From Paenibacillus sp. JNUCC32 (GTDB lineage: Bacteria > Bacillota > Bacilli > Paenibacillales > Paenibacillaceae), in the NCBI RefSeq assembly GCF_014863545.1, contig NZ_CP062260.1:2232001-2296000 (forward strand): 64,000 nt of DNA, written 5' to 3'. Shown one piece after another: positions 17,625 to 26,789 of the stretch (positions are counted from its first letter, which is position 1; each line of letters begins with the position of its first letter). The notes under the pieces are model-generated. The model searched no databases. It was not told the origin of the DNA and saw only the letters and a list, made by a program, of their open reading frames with translations. Made by a program: the position numbers and the translations under genes.

Positions 17625-19394
17625 GTGAAACTAAAAAAACGAAGAAACCGGATGTTCTTTGTATTTATCAGTGTATTGTTTATCCTCATGACTGCAGGAT
17701 GTTTTGCATCACAAGAGACTCATCAGCTTGAGCAAGTGAAAGAGCAGGAGCAGAAGCAGAAGCAGAAGCAGGAGTATGACCAAGGAAGTGGAATGAAATT
17801 TTCCAGCCTTTCTGAACAGAAGATCGAGGATTTTGCTAAGCTCAGTAAGGTATGGGGAATGGTAAAATATTACCATCCTAAGGTTGTATCTGGGGATATA
17901 AATTGGGATTATGAGCTATTTCGGGTGATGCCTTCTATTTTAGAAGAAAATTCGGATGTGAATTCAATTCTCTATGATTGGGTTCATACGCTGGGTAATG
18001 AGAGCATTTCCGGGGATCTTGAACAGCAATACCAGTTTTCCGAAGATTCCATACAACTCAGTCCAACCACAGATTGGTCCGAGGATGAGGAATATCTTGG
18101 AACAGATCTGAGTCTTGAATTATCTAAGATTTTAGATTCTAACATTTCAGAACGAAAAAATGCATACGTTAGCTTTAATGATGAATCACCCTTAGGGATT
18201 ATGCATAATGAAAACGCTTATACTAATATGAAATTTGATGACACGGGCTACAGGTTGCTTGGCTTATTCCGCTATTGGAATATTATCGAATACTATTTTC
18301 CTTATAAAGATGTCATCGAAGAGGATTGGGATCAAGTACTTATAGATTTTATTCCTAAAATGATAGATGGATCTGATTATCATTCCTATTTCATGACATT
18401 AGCAGAACTAACAACTAGAGTACACGATTCTCATGTTTATTTGAGTGGCAAAAATAGAGAGTCCATTACTGAGTATTTTGGAACGTATCGGCTTCCCGTA
18501 AACTTTGTTGAAATTAACAATCAGATTGTTATAAGTACAGTCCATAACAAATGTGGACTTGAGGTCGGAGACATTGTACTAAAAGTAGGTGATAATAATA
18601 TTGATGAATTATTAGGAGATAGAAGAAAATACATCTCACAATCACGAGAAGACACGTCAGGACATGTCTATAATGCATTATTCCGAACTCATCAAAAGAA
18701 TATGGACGTTACTGTCATTCGACAGGGAAAAACAATGAACATAAGTGCGACGAGCAGCCTAGAAGAGAATAATTACTTTGTTTATACGAAATCACAAGCA
18801 ATGGAGAACGGAGAGATCTACTATATTAATGCCGGTCTGTTGGAAGATGGCGAGATTGATAGCATCATGAAAAAATGGTGGGACACTAAAGGTCTGATTG
18901 TTGATCTTAGAAACTATCCTTCTAGCTCAGTTGACTATAAATTGGCCCAATATCTGATCCCTTCTGAGGAAGAGTTTGCCAAAGTATCACTTCCTAATCG
19001 TGCAGTACCAGGTGAATATTATTTTGAACCTCTTACCTCAGGGAAGCCTCAACGGACAGATGACGAGGTTTTTAAAGGGAAAATTGTGATTCTAATCAAT
19101 GAACATACGATTAGTAACGGTGAGTTTACAACGATGTTGCTTAGAAAAACAGAAAATTCAATAGTTCTTGGGAGGCCAACTGCTGGAGCGGATGGCAATG
19201 TATTTAATATTACTCTTCCAGGAAATATAAAAACTGGCATAAGTGGAATTGGTGTATTTTATCCAGATAAAAAACCAACGCAAAGAATAGGAGTGCAGCC
19301 TGATATTCGTCTTGATCCAACGATTGAAGGAATTATGGAAGGTAGGGACGAGTATGTTGAGAAAGCTGTTGAAATAATTAAAAATGGTTATTAA
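17625..19394 (+). CDS. S41 family peptidase, lipoprotein
   Basis: A 589-residue lipoprotein: signal peptide ending in lipobox MTAGC, a KQKQKQKQE-rich linker, a mixed middle region, a PDZ-like segment (GLEVGDIVLKVGDNNIDEL), and the S41 tail-specific protease core. The catalytic serine is in EHTISNGEF, followed by LGRPTAGADGNV. S41 enzymes cut extracytoplasmic proteins near their C-termini; the substrate is unknown. GTG 17625 follows GAAAGGTGG. It is flanked by a family 2 and a family 1 repeat, as a single-gene unit. Confidence 0.85.
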   Translation: MKLKKRRNRMFFVFISVLFILMTAGCFASQETHQLEQVKEQEQKQKQKQEYDQGSGMKFSSLSEQKIEDFAKLSKVWGMVKYYHPKVVSGDINWDYELFRVMPSILEENSDVNSILYDWVHTLGNESISGDLEQQYQFSEDSIQLSPTTDWSEDEEYLGTDLSLELSKILDSNISERKNAYVSFNDESPLGIMHNENAYTNMKFDDTGYRLLGLFRYWNIIEYYFPYKDVIEEDWDQVLIDFIPKMIDGSDYHSYFMTLAELTTRVHDSHVYLSGKNRESITEYFGTYRLPVNFVEINNQIVISTVHNKCGLEVGDIVLKVGDNNIDELLGDRRKYISQSREDTSGHVYNALFRTHQKNMDVTVIRQGKTMNISATSSLEENNYFVYTKSQAMENGEIYYINAGLLEDGEIDSIMKKWWDTKGLIVDLRNYPSSSVDYKLAQYLIPSEEEFAKVSLPNRAVPGEYYFEPLTSGKPQRTDDEVFKGKIVILINEHTISNGEFTTMLLRKTENSIVLGRPTAGADGNVFNITLPGNIKTGISGIGVFYPDKKPTQRIGVQPDIRLDPTIEGIMEGRDEYVEKAVEIIKNGY

Positions 19395-19472
19395 ACTATT
19401 TCCTCCTACATAGACAAGAACTTCATCGGTTGAACTATAAATTTAATAATTGAATTCTTTTTAAAACCCGTT

Positions 19473-19635
19473 TGATGGACCCATTGAAAGTCGCTAATTT
19501 AGCGGCTTTTTTGTTTTATCGGTACAAGCTAGCCTAAGATGTCGGGGACCCAAGGCGATGACAAGAACTTGTACCGATTGCCGGAATGGACAAGAACATA
19601 GTCCGATTACCGATTAGATGAGTATCTAAATGAAA
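19473..19635 (+). repeat. Family 1 repeat, subtype A, damaged
   Basis: Left end truncated (starts at GACCCATTGAAAGTCGC). The terminator hairpin and outer sites are intact, but the central inverted pair is interrupted: the left arm TCGGTACAAG is followed by unrelated sequence, while the right arm GACAAGAACTTGTACCGATT is complete. The tail with CTAACGGG is absent. Confidence 0.8.
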
Positions 19636-19661
19636 AGCGATTAAAACCTCATGAAGTAGCA

Positions 19662-19938
19662 TTATGTGGGACAGTTTCCGCATTTCATAAATGCTCCGCC
19701 GCGTGCCAGAGCGAAGAAGATGAGCAGGGAGGCAATGATCGAGCCAACGATGGCTGGAATAATATAGAATCCGCTAATCGCCGGCCCCTTGGTCCCAGCA
19801 ATTCTGTTCCTAACCAGGAACCGATACAACCCGCAATAATGTTCCCAAGTACACCGCTCGGTACGATCCGCCCAAACAAGTTGCCGCTTAACCAGCTAAT
19901 AAGTCCACACCAACAATGAGTACCCAGAGCAGATCCAT
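19662..19938 (-). pseudogene. GlsB/YeaQ/YmgE-type small membrane protein, frameshifted
   Basis: On the minus strand the start MDLLWVLIVG breaks after 10 codons by an extra GT. The protein resumes in a second frame as GLISWLSGNLFGRIVPSGVL...LGTELLG, then shifts again to GPAISGFYIIPAIVGSIIAS and LLIFFALARGGAFM. Together this is a typical GlsB/YeaQ transglycosylase-associated membrane protein with three helices. Two frameshifts in ~270 bp point to decay, unless they are sequencing errors. Confidence 0.7.
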
Positions 19939-20092
19939 GGATTGTTCTCCATTCTTCGGGTTTATTACTAGTTAAGTTGGACTCAGTGGAATATACCTCA
20001 TCTTCCAGTTGGTGGAGGAATCTACAGTGTCTGTGCTAAGATGAGGGTAAATTATGATTCAAGCTGGGGAACAAGGCTAGAAGGGGTGCACA

Positions 20093-20800
20093 TTGAAGAA
20101 AATACTTGTCATTGACGATGAAGTCGCAATCAGAGATTTAATTGAGCTCGTACTGAGAAGAGAAAACTACGTCGTTCAAACGGCTGAAAACGGAAAAATA
20201 GCCCTGCAGCTGCTGGATGTTTTTGGGCCGGACTTGGTGGTGCTTGACTTGATGCTGCCTGACTGCTCCGGATATGACCTGTGCAAGGAGATCACCGGGA
20301 AACGTGCCGTTCCTGTGATCATGCTCTCTGCCAAAAATGAGGTAATCGACAAGGTGTTGGGACTAGAGCTAGGGGCGGAAGATTACATGACCAAACCCTT
20401 TGACAATCGTGAATTGCTCGCTCGGATCAAGGTGATTCTGAGAAGAAACGAGAGCAATGAGGAATCAAGTGAAGGAGCAGAAGTGAAATCTACACGCATC
20501 ATTCATGAAGAGCTGACATTTGATCTGGAAAGCCGAAGGGTGCTGAAAAACGGTGTACCCGTGTCTTTAACGGCCAAAGAGTTTAAAATTCTGGAAACGT
20601 TACTCAAAAGGCCGGACAAAATCTTTACCCGGGATGAGCTGCTGCAGATCGGATGGGGATATGACTTTATGGGAGACAGTCGCAGTGTGGATATGACCAT
20701 CATGCGATTACGAAAGAAGCTGGAGGATAACGCGGACGAACCGAAGTATGTCAGGACGATCTATGGATTTGGCTATCAACTTGGAGGTGGCGAGGCCTGA
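20093..20800 (+). CDS. OmpR/PhoB family response regulator
   Basis: A 235-residue regulator: receiver domain with DDE at 9-11, phosphoacceptor D53 in VVLDLMLP and K in MTKPFDNREL, then a winged-helix output domain (about 135-232; LTAKEFKILETLL and SVDMTIMRLRKKLEDN). TTG start at 20093 behind AAGGGGTG. It overlaps the histidine kinase gene, so the two are co-translated. The lipoprotein at 22353 follows and may be a target. Confidence 0.92.
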   Translation: MKKILVIDDEVAIRDLIELVLRRENYVVQTAENGKIALQLLDVFGPDLVVLDLMLPDCSGYDLCKEITGKRAVPVIMLSAKNEVIDKVLGLELGAEDYMTKPFDNRELLARIKVILRRNESNEESSEGAEVKSTRIIHEELTFDLESRRVLKNGVPVSLTAKEFKILETLLKRPDKIFTRDELLQIGWGYDFMGDSRSVDMTIMRLRKKLEDNADEPKYVRTIYGFGYQLGGGEA

Positions 20801-22224
20801 AGTATGCAACCCGGTTACTGCTGAATTATTTATTTTTCTCCGTGCTGTCCTTTGGCATCATCATTTTTGCGGTGAATAAAGCCATCGATTATTACAGCTT
20901 CATTACCATCGAAAAACAGATGATGGAGAAGGCGGATCTGTCCGAGTTGTCTTTCCGTGAAGTGTTGGCACAGCATAGATCATCGACAGGAGAACCGCAG
21001 ACAGAAGAAATCGTCAGACTTGCTCTGGAGAAGCTGAAAGCTTCAGGCAAGGAAGTACGTATCTATGATAGCTCCAAGCAGTTGCTGGGCTTGGCAGTGG
21101 ATGGCATCATCATCAATGAAGGCAAACCGCTTATTTTTGACAAAAATATTGAGAAAGCCCTGAGCGGCAGTTATGCCTACACCGTAACGGAAGATCATCT
21201 GCTTTATTTTGCAACTCCCATTCAGAATCAATTTTACGAAAATGCTTATGTGTATGAGTTCGTGGACGACATTTCGTACTTTTATGCGATTATGGATCAA
21301 ATCCGTTATATCTTGTTTGCGGGTGCAGGCGGATTCATTGTGCTGATTACGTTAGCGAGTCTGTGGATTGCCCGCAACACAACCAAGCCGATTAAGCTGC
21401 TGCTTGGCGCAGTGCAAAGTTTCTCTAGACAAGAGTTTCGAAGGGTTCATCTTAACCGGAAGGATGAGCTGGGCATGCTGGCAGATGGGCTGGATTCCAT
21501 GGGGCGTCAGCTAAATGATTACATTCAGTACCAGAAACAATTTGTCTCCAACGTATCTCACGAGTTAAAAACACCCTTGGCAGCCATTCGTGGTTTCTCT
21601 CAATACTTGGTTGAAGGGGAGAATGAGAACAAGGAACTGCAAAAAATCTATGGTCATCTGCTGCAGGAGTCGGATCGACTTACACGCTTGATTAATGAAC
21701 TGTTGCTGCTATCCCGCTTCGACAAGGCTGGTTCTAACGAACTGGAAGCCGAGAAAACGGAAATGAACGAACTGATTCAGCATGTCGCAATGAATATGGA
21801 AGCGAAGGCCCAGGATAAAGGGATCAAGATTATGGTTAGTAAAGCACAGGGAGAACCGGATGATGAGGATACCACAAGAGTTTACGCCAACATCAATCCA
21901 ATGTTAATGTCCCATGCGATTGCCAACCTTGTGGACAACGCTATCAAATACTCAGGCAATCACTCACAGATTAATGTAGAGATGGAACATACGCCAAACG
22001 AGATCGTTATTCGGATACGTGATCAAGGTATCGGGATCGCGAGCGATGAACTGGAGAGAGTGCAGGAACGCTTTTACCGAGCAAAAAATGCAAGCACAGC
22101 GAACGGTTCAGGTCTTGGACTTTCGATTTGCAAGGAGATTGTAGAGCGGTTTAATGGATATATCGACATGGAAAGTCAGATCGGGGAAGGAACGACCGTT
22201 ACGATTGTTTTGCCTCGTGTGTAG
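20797..22224 (+). CDS. Membrane sensor histidine kinase (HAMP-HisKA-HATPase)
   Basis: Partner kinase of the OmpR-type regulator. Two membrane helices (N-terminal, and FAGAGGFIVLITLASLWIA) flank a short extracellular sensor domain of about 110 residues; then HAMP, HisKA with H in VSNVSHELKTPLAAIRGF, and HATPase with N-box NLVDNAIKYSG and G-box GSGLGLSICKEI. A GTG at 20842 is the first usual start codon, but the membrane helix clearly begins earlier (YATRLLLNYLFFSVLSF), and a CTG at 20797 lies 6 bases after TTGGAGGTGG, so a CTG start is proposed. Confidence 0.88.
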   Translation: MKYATRLLLNYLFFSVLSFGIIIFAVNKAIDYYSFITIEKQMMEKADLSELSFREVLAQHRSSTGEPQTEEIVRLALEKLKASGKEVRIYDSSKQLLGLAVDGIIINEGKPLIFDKNIEKALSGSYAYTVTEDHLLYFATPIQNQFYENAYVYEFVDDISYFYAIMDQIRYILFAGAGGFIVLITLASLWIARNTTKPIKLLLGAVQSFSRQEFRRVHLNRKDELGMLADGLDSMGRQLNDYIQYQKQFVSNVSHELKTPLAAIRGFSQYLVEGENENKELQKIYGHLLQESDRLTRLINELLLLSRFDKAGSNELEAEKTEMNELIQHVAMNMEAKAQDKGIKIMVSKAQGEPDDEDTTRVYANINPMLMSHAIANLVDNAIKYSGNHSQINVEMEHTPNEIVIRIRDQGIGIASDELERVQERFYRAKNASTANGSGLGLSICKEIVERFNGYIDMESQIGEGTTVTIVLPRV

Positions 22225-22352
22225 ACCTGCATCTAAACCCAAGCCTAAATAGGTAACGTTACAAGATTGGTACATTTCTGTTATGAGACTAACAAATGCT
22301 TTTTTTATAATCACTTCATAAGAACAAATCACACATTTATGGAGGGATCATG

Positions 22353-23051
22353 ATGAAACGGATAAACAAAGCTGGAGCTGTTACCCTGCTGAGTATTTTA
22401 CTAACGGTAGCATTAGCAATGACGGGCTGTCAGTCTAGTGGTGCCAAGTCGCCAGAGGCGACGCAGAACGAACAGGCCAAAGGCGAAGGAGCATCAAATT
22501 CTACTGCGCCTGCTTCAGAAAATTCGGAAGGACAAAGTGCTGAAGCTATTAAGGAAGGTTCGATGGAGAAGGAAGGCAATGTAGTGCTGAAGGAGCTTGC
22601 CTTTGTCTATAATGAGCACACCATTGCGATTTCGGATACAGCGAATGAAGATCAGATGGAACAGATGCTGGGCAAACCGGATAACCTGAAATCTCATACG
22701 TACAGTGCCGGCGATGGAACAAACATGGATACGTTAATCGGTTTTACAGAAAAGGTTTATACGTATCCTGGTCTGGAGATTAAAACAATCAGTATACCGG
22801 AGGGGAAACAAGACTCCATCTTTCATATCGAAATTACAGATCCTAAGTACGCGACAGTGCGAAACATTAAAGCAGGAGATAGCCTGGATACACTCAAAAA
22901 CGCCTACCCTGAGGGGAAACTGCTTGGTGATGGAGCCCCTAATGAGGAGGATGACTTCCGTTACGAGCCATCCAATTATGTGGATGTGATGTCGTTTCAT
23001 ATCAAGGATGCCAAGGTGGAGAGCATTCAGATCTACAGCCTTCTGGACTAA
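22353..23051 (+). CDS. Putative lipoprotein of unknown function
   Basis: A 232-residue lipoprotein: basic start, hydrophobic core and lipobox AMTGC, then a Ser/Ala/Glu-rich linker and a globular C-terminal domain (about 75-232) with two similar halves built around MLGKPDNL and GDSLDTLKNAYPEGKL. That arrangement is reminiscent of small surface proteins with repeated DPxF/SmpA-like units, but no function can be assigned. The second ATG (22353) is chosen because GGAGGG is only 3 bases before the first. It follows the two-component genes. Confidence 0.75.
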   Translation: MKRINKAGAVTLLSILLTVALAMTGCQSSGAKSPEATQNEQAKGEGASNSTAPASENSEGQSAEAIKEGSMEKEGNVVLKELAFVYNEHTIAISDTANEDQMEQMLGKPDNLKSHTYSAGDGTNMDTLIGFTEKVYTYPGLEIKTISIPEGKQDSIFHIEITDPKYATVRNIKAGDSLDTLKNAYPEGKLLGDGAPNEEDDFRYEPSNYVDVMSFHIKDAKVESIQIYSLLD

Positions 23052-23097
23052 TATTTAGTGATCGATGTTGGTAAGCATTCATACGATTCACCTTTAA

Positions 23098-23130
23098 TAC
23101 CTGCCCGGGAGAGGGGCAGGTATTTTCTGG
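23098..23130 (+). terminator. Intrinsic terminator after the lipoprotein gene
   Basis: ATACCTGCCC pairs with GGGGCAGGTAT around a GGGAGA-type loop, followed by TTTTCT. Confidence 0.8.
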
Positions 23131-23154
23131 TTTATAGACTCGTTTTATAGAATG

Positions 23155-23245
23155 TGTCGGAGGACAAGAACTTGTGCCGATTACCGATTAGATAAGTATC
23201 TAACTATGTTTCGAAGCAATTTCATAAACTAACTGGCAGGATAAT
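23155..23245 (+). repeat. Family 1 repeat, internal deletion derivative
   Basis: The left end TGTCGGAGGACAAGAACTTG is fused directly to the last site (TGCCGATTACCGATTAGATA) and the CTAACTGGCAGGATA tail. The terminator hairpin and the central inverted pair are missing. Loss between two GACAAGAAC direct repeats would give exactly this product. Confidence 0.75.
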
Positions 23246-23310
23246 TGAAGATCAAACACATTGAGCCTTACACAAGTGACGGTGAAATTTTGGGCTTCAC
23301 CGTGTATAAA

Positions 23311-23342
23311 AAGGCAGGAGGTGCCCTTATCCTGCCCTTCTT
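23311..23342 (-). terminator. Hairpin at the 3' end of the MATE gene
   Basis: GGCAGGAGGTGCCCTTATCC-type stem: GGCAGGA pairs with TCCTGCC and lies just downstream of the leftward MATE gene, with an A-rich flank (T-rich on the minus strand). Confidence 0.55.
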
Positions 23343-23363
23343 GCGTGTTTTAGATTTTGGTTT

Positions 23364-24725
23364 CTACTGTACTAAACTATCAAAATCCGGCTGCAATTTG
23401 TTCCGCAAAACATACAGCATGATGGCACCGACAAGGAATGCGACGGCATCCGCAATGACGAGCGACCAGATCACCCCGTGGAAGCCGTTCATCCAATTGG
23501 CGATATAGAGCACAGGAATCAGAGTAGCTCCTTGAATAACGGACATAATAAACGCGGCCGTTCCTTGCGCTGTTGCTTGGAAAATCCCCGTAAACAACGT
23601 GGTCATTCCTGTAATGAACAAGGATAAGAATGTCACATGCAAAATGTAGCTGCCCATTTCAATTAATTGCGGGTCATTCGTAAATAAACCGATTAAGTGA
23701 TCGGAAATCAGATAGACGATGACACCGAATACGATGGCTAACGCCACAATCGTTTTGATCGTAAATCCAATGGTTTGCTTCATCCGTAATTTATTCGCTG
23801 TAAAGGAAAAGGCAATGAGCGGCACGACTCCCTCGCATAAGCCCATCAGAATAAACTCAGGAAATTGCAATAAACGTGATGAAATTCCGTAAGCCGCTAC
23901 GGCCGGATCTCCATATTCAATAAGAAAACGATTTAAGATGAGCGACATAGCACCCAAAAAGATACTCATAATAAAGACGGGAACTCCGATTTTGAATACA
24001 TTGCTCAGAATCTCCTTGGATGCCTTGAACCATTTTACGGAGACGGTTAAGAATTGGCTCTTGTATCCAATATGGAAGGCGTAGAATGCACTCGCAACCA
24101 AGTTGGAAATGACCGTAGCAGACGCAACGCCAATCACATCCCAATGAAACACGAAGATGACGAACGAATCGAGAATAATATTGACGACCACACTGAGAAT
24201 CATACCGATCATCGATGTGATGGCTGCACCCTCCGAGCGCACGATATTCTCCAGCGTGAAGAATAATACGACGATTGGTGAACCGATAAGCATAATCGTG
24301 ACATAGTCCTTCGTGAATCCGAAGGAGTCAGGCGTTGCCCCCAGGCCATAAACGATGGGATCGATCAACGGAAGACCGACGGCCATCACAATCAGACCGA
24401 GAACCAAACTGCTGTAAAAAGCGAATGAAGATACTTGCTTTGCATCATCATATTTTTTCTCACCCAGCAAACGGGAGATGAATGTACCGCTACCCATGCC
24501 AATCAAGTTGCCTAGCGCCATAATAATTGCGAATAACGGCAAGGTTAATGCGAGTGCGGTTAACATGGCGGTATTGTGAAGTGTACCAAGGAAATAGGCA
24601 TTCAAGATGGAATAGATGACACTCATTGACGTGCCTAGCATCATAGGTACAGCGAAGTGAGCTACGGCTTTTGCGACCGGGGCTTTTTCAAAGTAATGGA
24701 GGTTTTCTGCATCCATGCGGGTCAC
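23364..24725 (-). CDS. MATE family multidrug efflux transporter
   Basis: A 453-residue membrane protein with twelve predicted helices in two similar halves (PMMLGTSMSVIYSILNAYFLG and the matching VPVFIMSIFLGAMSLILNRFL), typical for the NorM/DinF/MepA branch of MATE Na+- or H+-driven exporters. It is divergent from a TetR gene (24854) with three operator-like repeats in between, so expression is probably induced by compounds sensed by that TetR. Confidence 0.9.
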   Translation of the reverse strand: MTRMDAENLHYFEKAPVAKAVAHFAVPMMLGTSMSVIYSILNAYFLGTLHNTAMLTALALTLPLFAIIMALGNLIGMGSGTFISRLLGEKKYDDAKQVSSFAFYSSLVLGLIVMAVGLPLIDPIVYGLGATPDSFGFTKDYVTIMLIGSPIVVLFFTLENIVRSEGAAITSMIGMILSVVVNIILDSFVIFVFHWDVIGVASATVISNLVASAFYAFHIGYKSQFLTVSVKWFKASKEILSNVFKIGVPVFIMSIFLGAMSLILNRFLIEYGDPAVAAYGISSRLLQFPEFILMGLCEGVVPLIAFSFTANKLRMKQTIGFTIKTIVALAIVFGVIVYLISDHLIGLFTNDPQLIEMGSYILHVTFLSLFITGMTTLFTGIFQATAQGTAAFIMSVIQGATLIPVLYIANWMNGFHGVIWSLVIADAVAFLVGAIMLYVLRNKLQPDFDSLVQ

Positions 24726-24753
24726 TACTTTCTTTATTTATTTTGGATTCAAT

Positions 24754-24835
24754 CTTACAGTGTTAGATTGAACCTTACAGTGTTAGATGATATCATGAAC
24801 CTATGAACCTGTAAAGAATAAACTTACACTGTTAG
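24754..24835. promoter_or_regulatory. Three TetR-type operators between the MATE and TetR genes
   Basis: The imperfect palindrome CTTACAGTGTTAG occurs at 24754-24766 and 24774-24786 (20 bp apart, two helical turns), and as CTTACACTGTTAG at 24823-24835. Half-sites CTTACA and TGTTAG are inverted. The location in the divergent 128-bp intergenic region fits control of both genes by the TetR encoded at 24854. Confidence 0.7.
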
Positions 24836-24853
24836 ATAAAAGGGCGGATAACG

Positions 24854-25540
24854 ATGAAAAAACAGCAACCTCAGATTTCGGAGGATAGGATTTTGGAAGC
24901 CTCGTGGGAGTTACTCGGTGAGGAGGGGATCGAGAAATTCAGCATGAGACGATTGGCCGTTAGGCTAGGGATTCAGGCTCCCTCTATATACTGGTACTTT
25001 AAGAGCAAGCAGAATCTCTACCAGCGTCTGGCCAACCAGGTATCGAAAATCATTCTGGAGGAGTACCACTCCGAGGGGGACTGGAAGGAGCAGCTGAAGG
25101 GACTTGCGGTAACGGTCCGAAGCGTGCTCAGCCGGTATCCTTGCTCCACGCAGCTCATGATGTCGACGCTGCCCCACGAACCGGACATCATCCGGTTCAC
25201 CAACCGTATGCTGCTCTGCGTGGAATCGACGCCGCTTGAGCAAGAGCAAAAAATACAAACGGTTCTTACGATCATGAATTATGTCTTCAACTTCGTTCTG
25301 GATGATTATGAGCACCAGCGCAATGTCTCCGCGATTCTTAAGGACCATGGAGCGGGAGCGCTTCCGGGTGAGGAAATGACTCGCCTTCTGGATTCCATGA
25401 GCGAGACGGATGCGGGACTATTCCGGAGAATGTTCACGAACGGGCTGTTCGAACTAATGGGTACCGACAAGGCGTTCGAATTCGGCTTGAAGCTGATTCT
25501 GCTCGGGATTGAGCAGGTGATCAAGGAGCAGGAGAAGTAG
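24854..25540 (+). CDS. TetR family regulator (divergent to MATE pump)
   Basis: A 228-residue repressor. The N-terminal helix-turn-helix includes FSMRRLAVRLGIQAPSIYWY, the true tetracycline-repressor type recognition helix, and the C-terminal part matches the TetR_C-like dimerisation fold. It probably represses the MATE gene through the three repeats upstream. A strong terminator follows at 25549. Confidence 0.88.
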   Translation: MKKQQPQISEDRILEASWELLGEEGIEKFSMRRLAVRLGIQAPSIYWYFKSKQNLYQRLANQVSKIILEEYHSEGDWKEQLKGLAVTVRSVLSRYPCSTQLMMSTLPHEPDIIRFTNRMLLCVESTPLEQEQKIQTVLTIMNYVFNFVLDDYEHQRNVSAILKDHGAGALPGEEMTRLLDSMSETDAGLFRRMFTNGLFELMGTDKAFEFGLKLILLGIEQVIKEQEK

Positions 25541-25548
25541 GAAGTAAG

Positions 25549-25580
25549 ACCGCCCATCCGGTGATCGGATGGGCGGTTTT
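25549..25580 (+). terminator. Intrinsic terminator after TetR
   Basis: ACCGCCCATCCG pairs with CGGATGGGCGGT around GTGAT, followed by TTTTG. Confidence 0.88.
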
Positions 25581-25773
25581 GAATAGGTTTACCGTTTAGT
25601 CGCACCAAAATTCGCGCTATAGATGATACGTTGAACCGTATCATAAGTAAGGGCAAGTTTTTGCGGAATTTCTTGTAAGTTACGGATTTTTGTATATAGG
25701 TTTGCAGGTTCCGGACTATGGTAACGTTTGAAAAGGTACATAGGGTTATCGTATAGGTGTTGTATTTGGTAAT

Positions 25774-25905
25774 GTGAAAACCGTCAATGACTGGGATGCA
25801 TTGTTCCAATCCTTGATGTCCGGTTAAACCGTTATCCTCGTAGGCGGAAAAAGTGAAGCACTGATTGACAGCACCAAAGGAGGGGAACGGCGATCCGTTG
25901 AAGTT
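25774..25905 (+). pseudogene. Fragment resembling a GerA-type spore germination protein
   Basis: One frame, with a single TAA, reads VKTVNDWDALFQSLMSG, stop, TVILVGGKSEALIDSTKGGE and RRSVEV. This order (W-x2-L/VF-x2-L-x-SG-x-TVILV-x-G-x-S-x-A, then GGE-R-x-V) is like the soluble region of GerAA-type receptor subunits. It is cut on the right by the family 1 repeat at 25929. Identification is from memory of the family pattern only. Confidence 0.45.
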
Positions 25906-25928
25906 TGCGGGTTGTGGAGGATTTCTTT

Positions 25929-26114
25929 TCGGGGACAAGAACATGGTCCCATAGAAAGTCGCTAAAATAGCGGCTTTTTTGTTTTATCGGCACAAATTCT
26001 TGCCCTCGAATCAGGACAAGAACTTGTACCGATTGCCGTAATGGACATGAACATAGTCCGATTACCGATGAGATAAGAAATTTCATTAAGCTAACGGGCA
26101 GTTTACTTTAATAA
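25929..26114 (+). repeat. Family 1 repeat, subtype A
   Basis: TCGGGGACAAGAACATGGTC left end (first bases changed), terminator hairpin AGTCGCTAAAATAGCGGCTTTTTT, a partly degenerate inverted pair (left arm CGGCACAAATTCTTG, right arm intact), the last GACATGAACATAGTCCGATT site and the tail CATTAAGCTAACGGGCAG. Confidence 0.85.
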
Positions 26115-26195
26115 GAACGAAACTAATTCAAGAAAATTATCGTTTATATTATGGGATTAATTTACAAATTAAATCATTCGGGAGGGCTTGTGTGG

Positions 26196-26627
26196 ATGTC
26201 AAAAAAGCCAGTAGGAGCAGCTGCGGTTATTAAGAATTCGGAAGGGCGAATTCTTCTAGTAAAACATAACTACGGAAAATACAATTGGGAACTACCTGGT
26301 GGGTTATCTGAGCAAAATGAGTCTGCAGAGAATACAGCAAAGAGGGAAGTGTTTGAAGAAACTGGTCTTGAAGTTACTGTAGAGCGCTTGACTGGCGTGT
26401 ATTATGAACCCAATCACGATATGCATCACTTTGTTTTCACTTGTAAGGTGGTCGACAATCAACAACCACAGCCAGATGCGGAAGAAGTTACTGAATGTAT
26501 TTTTTTCAATTTAGAGGATTTGCCTAGGCCGATTAGTGATTTTACTATTTCACGTATAAAGGATGCTTTTAATACAAGTAGTGATCATTTATTCCACATC
26601 ATCGGACCTAGGCAGAGGTTTGAATAA
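26196..26627 (+). CDS. NUDIX hydrolase
   Basis: A 143-residue NUDIX enzyme. The Nudix box is visible as GGLSEQNESAENTAKREVFEETG (residues about 36-58), matching Gx5Ex7REUxEExGU with the U-positions conserved; these glutamates bind Mg2+ for pyrophosphate hydrolysis of nucleoside-diphosphate-linked substrates. ATG 26196 is taken behind GGGAGG; GTG 26190 is equally in frame. It stands alone between a family 1 repeat and a family 2 hairpin. Confidence 0.88.
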   Translation: MSKKPVGAAAVIKNSEGRILLVKHNYGKYNWELPGGLSEQNESAENTAKREVFEETGLEVTVERLTGVYYEPNHDMHHFVFTCKVVDNQQPQPDAEEVTECIFFNLEDLPRPISDFTISRIKDAFNTSSDHLFHIIGPRQRFE

Positions 26628-26642
26628 TGTTTTTTACATAAA

Positions 26643-26722
26643 TCATTAAACTAACGGGAAACGATAGCTCAATAAGAACAAGCAGCCGATCAACGTGGAT
26701 CGGCTGCTTTTGTTCAGTTTAT
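26643..26722 (+). repeat. Family 2 hairpin repeat
   Basis: CATTAAACTAACGGGAAACG, CGATAGCTCAATAAGAACA, then hairpin AGCAGCCGATC-AACGTG-GATCGGCTGCT with TTTTG. This is the best-preserved copy of the family in the window and lies 15 bp after the NUDIX stop, so it may act as its terminator. Confidence 0.82.
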
Positions 26723-26789
26723 AAAGGAAAATGTACATACAATCCATAAACGGGATCAGAACTATAAACAAGGAGAATTGTTGGGCGAC

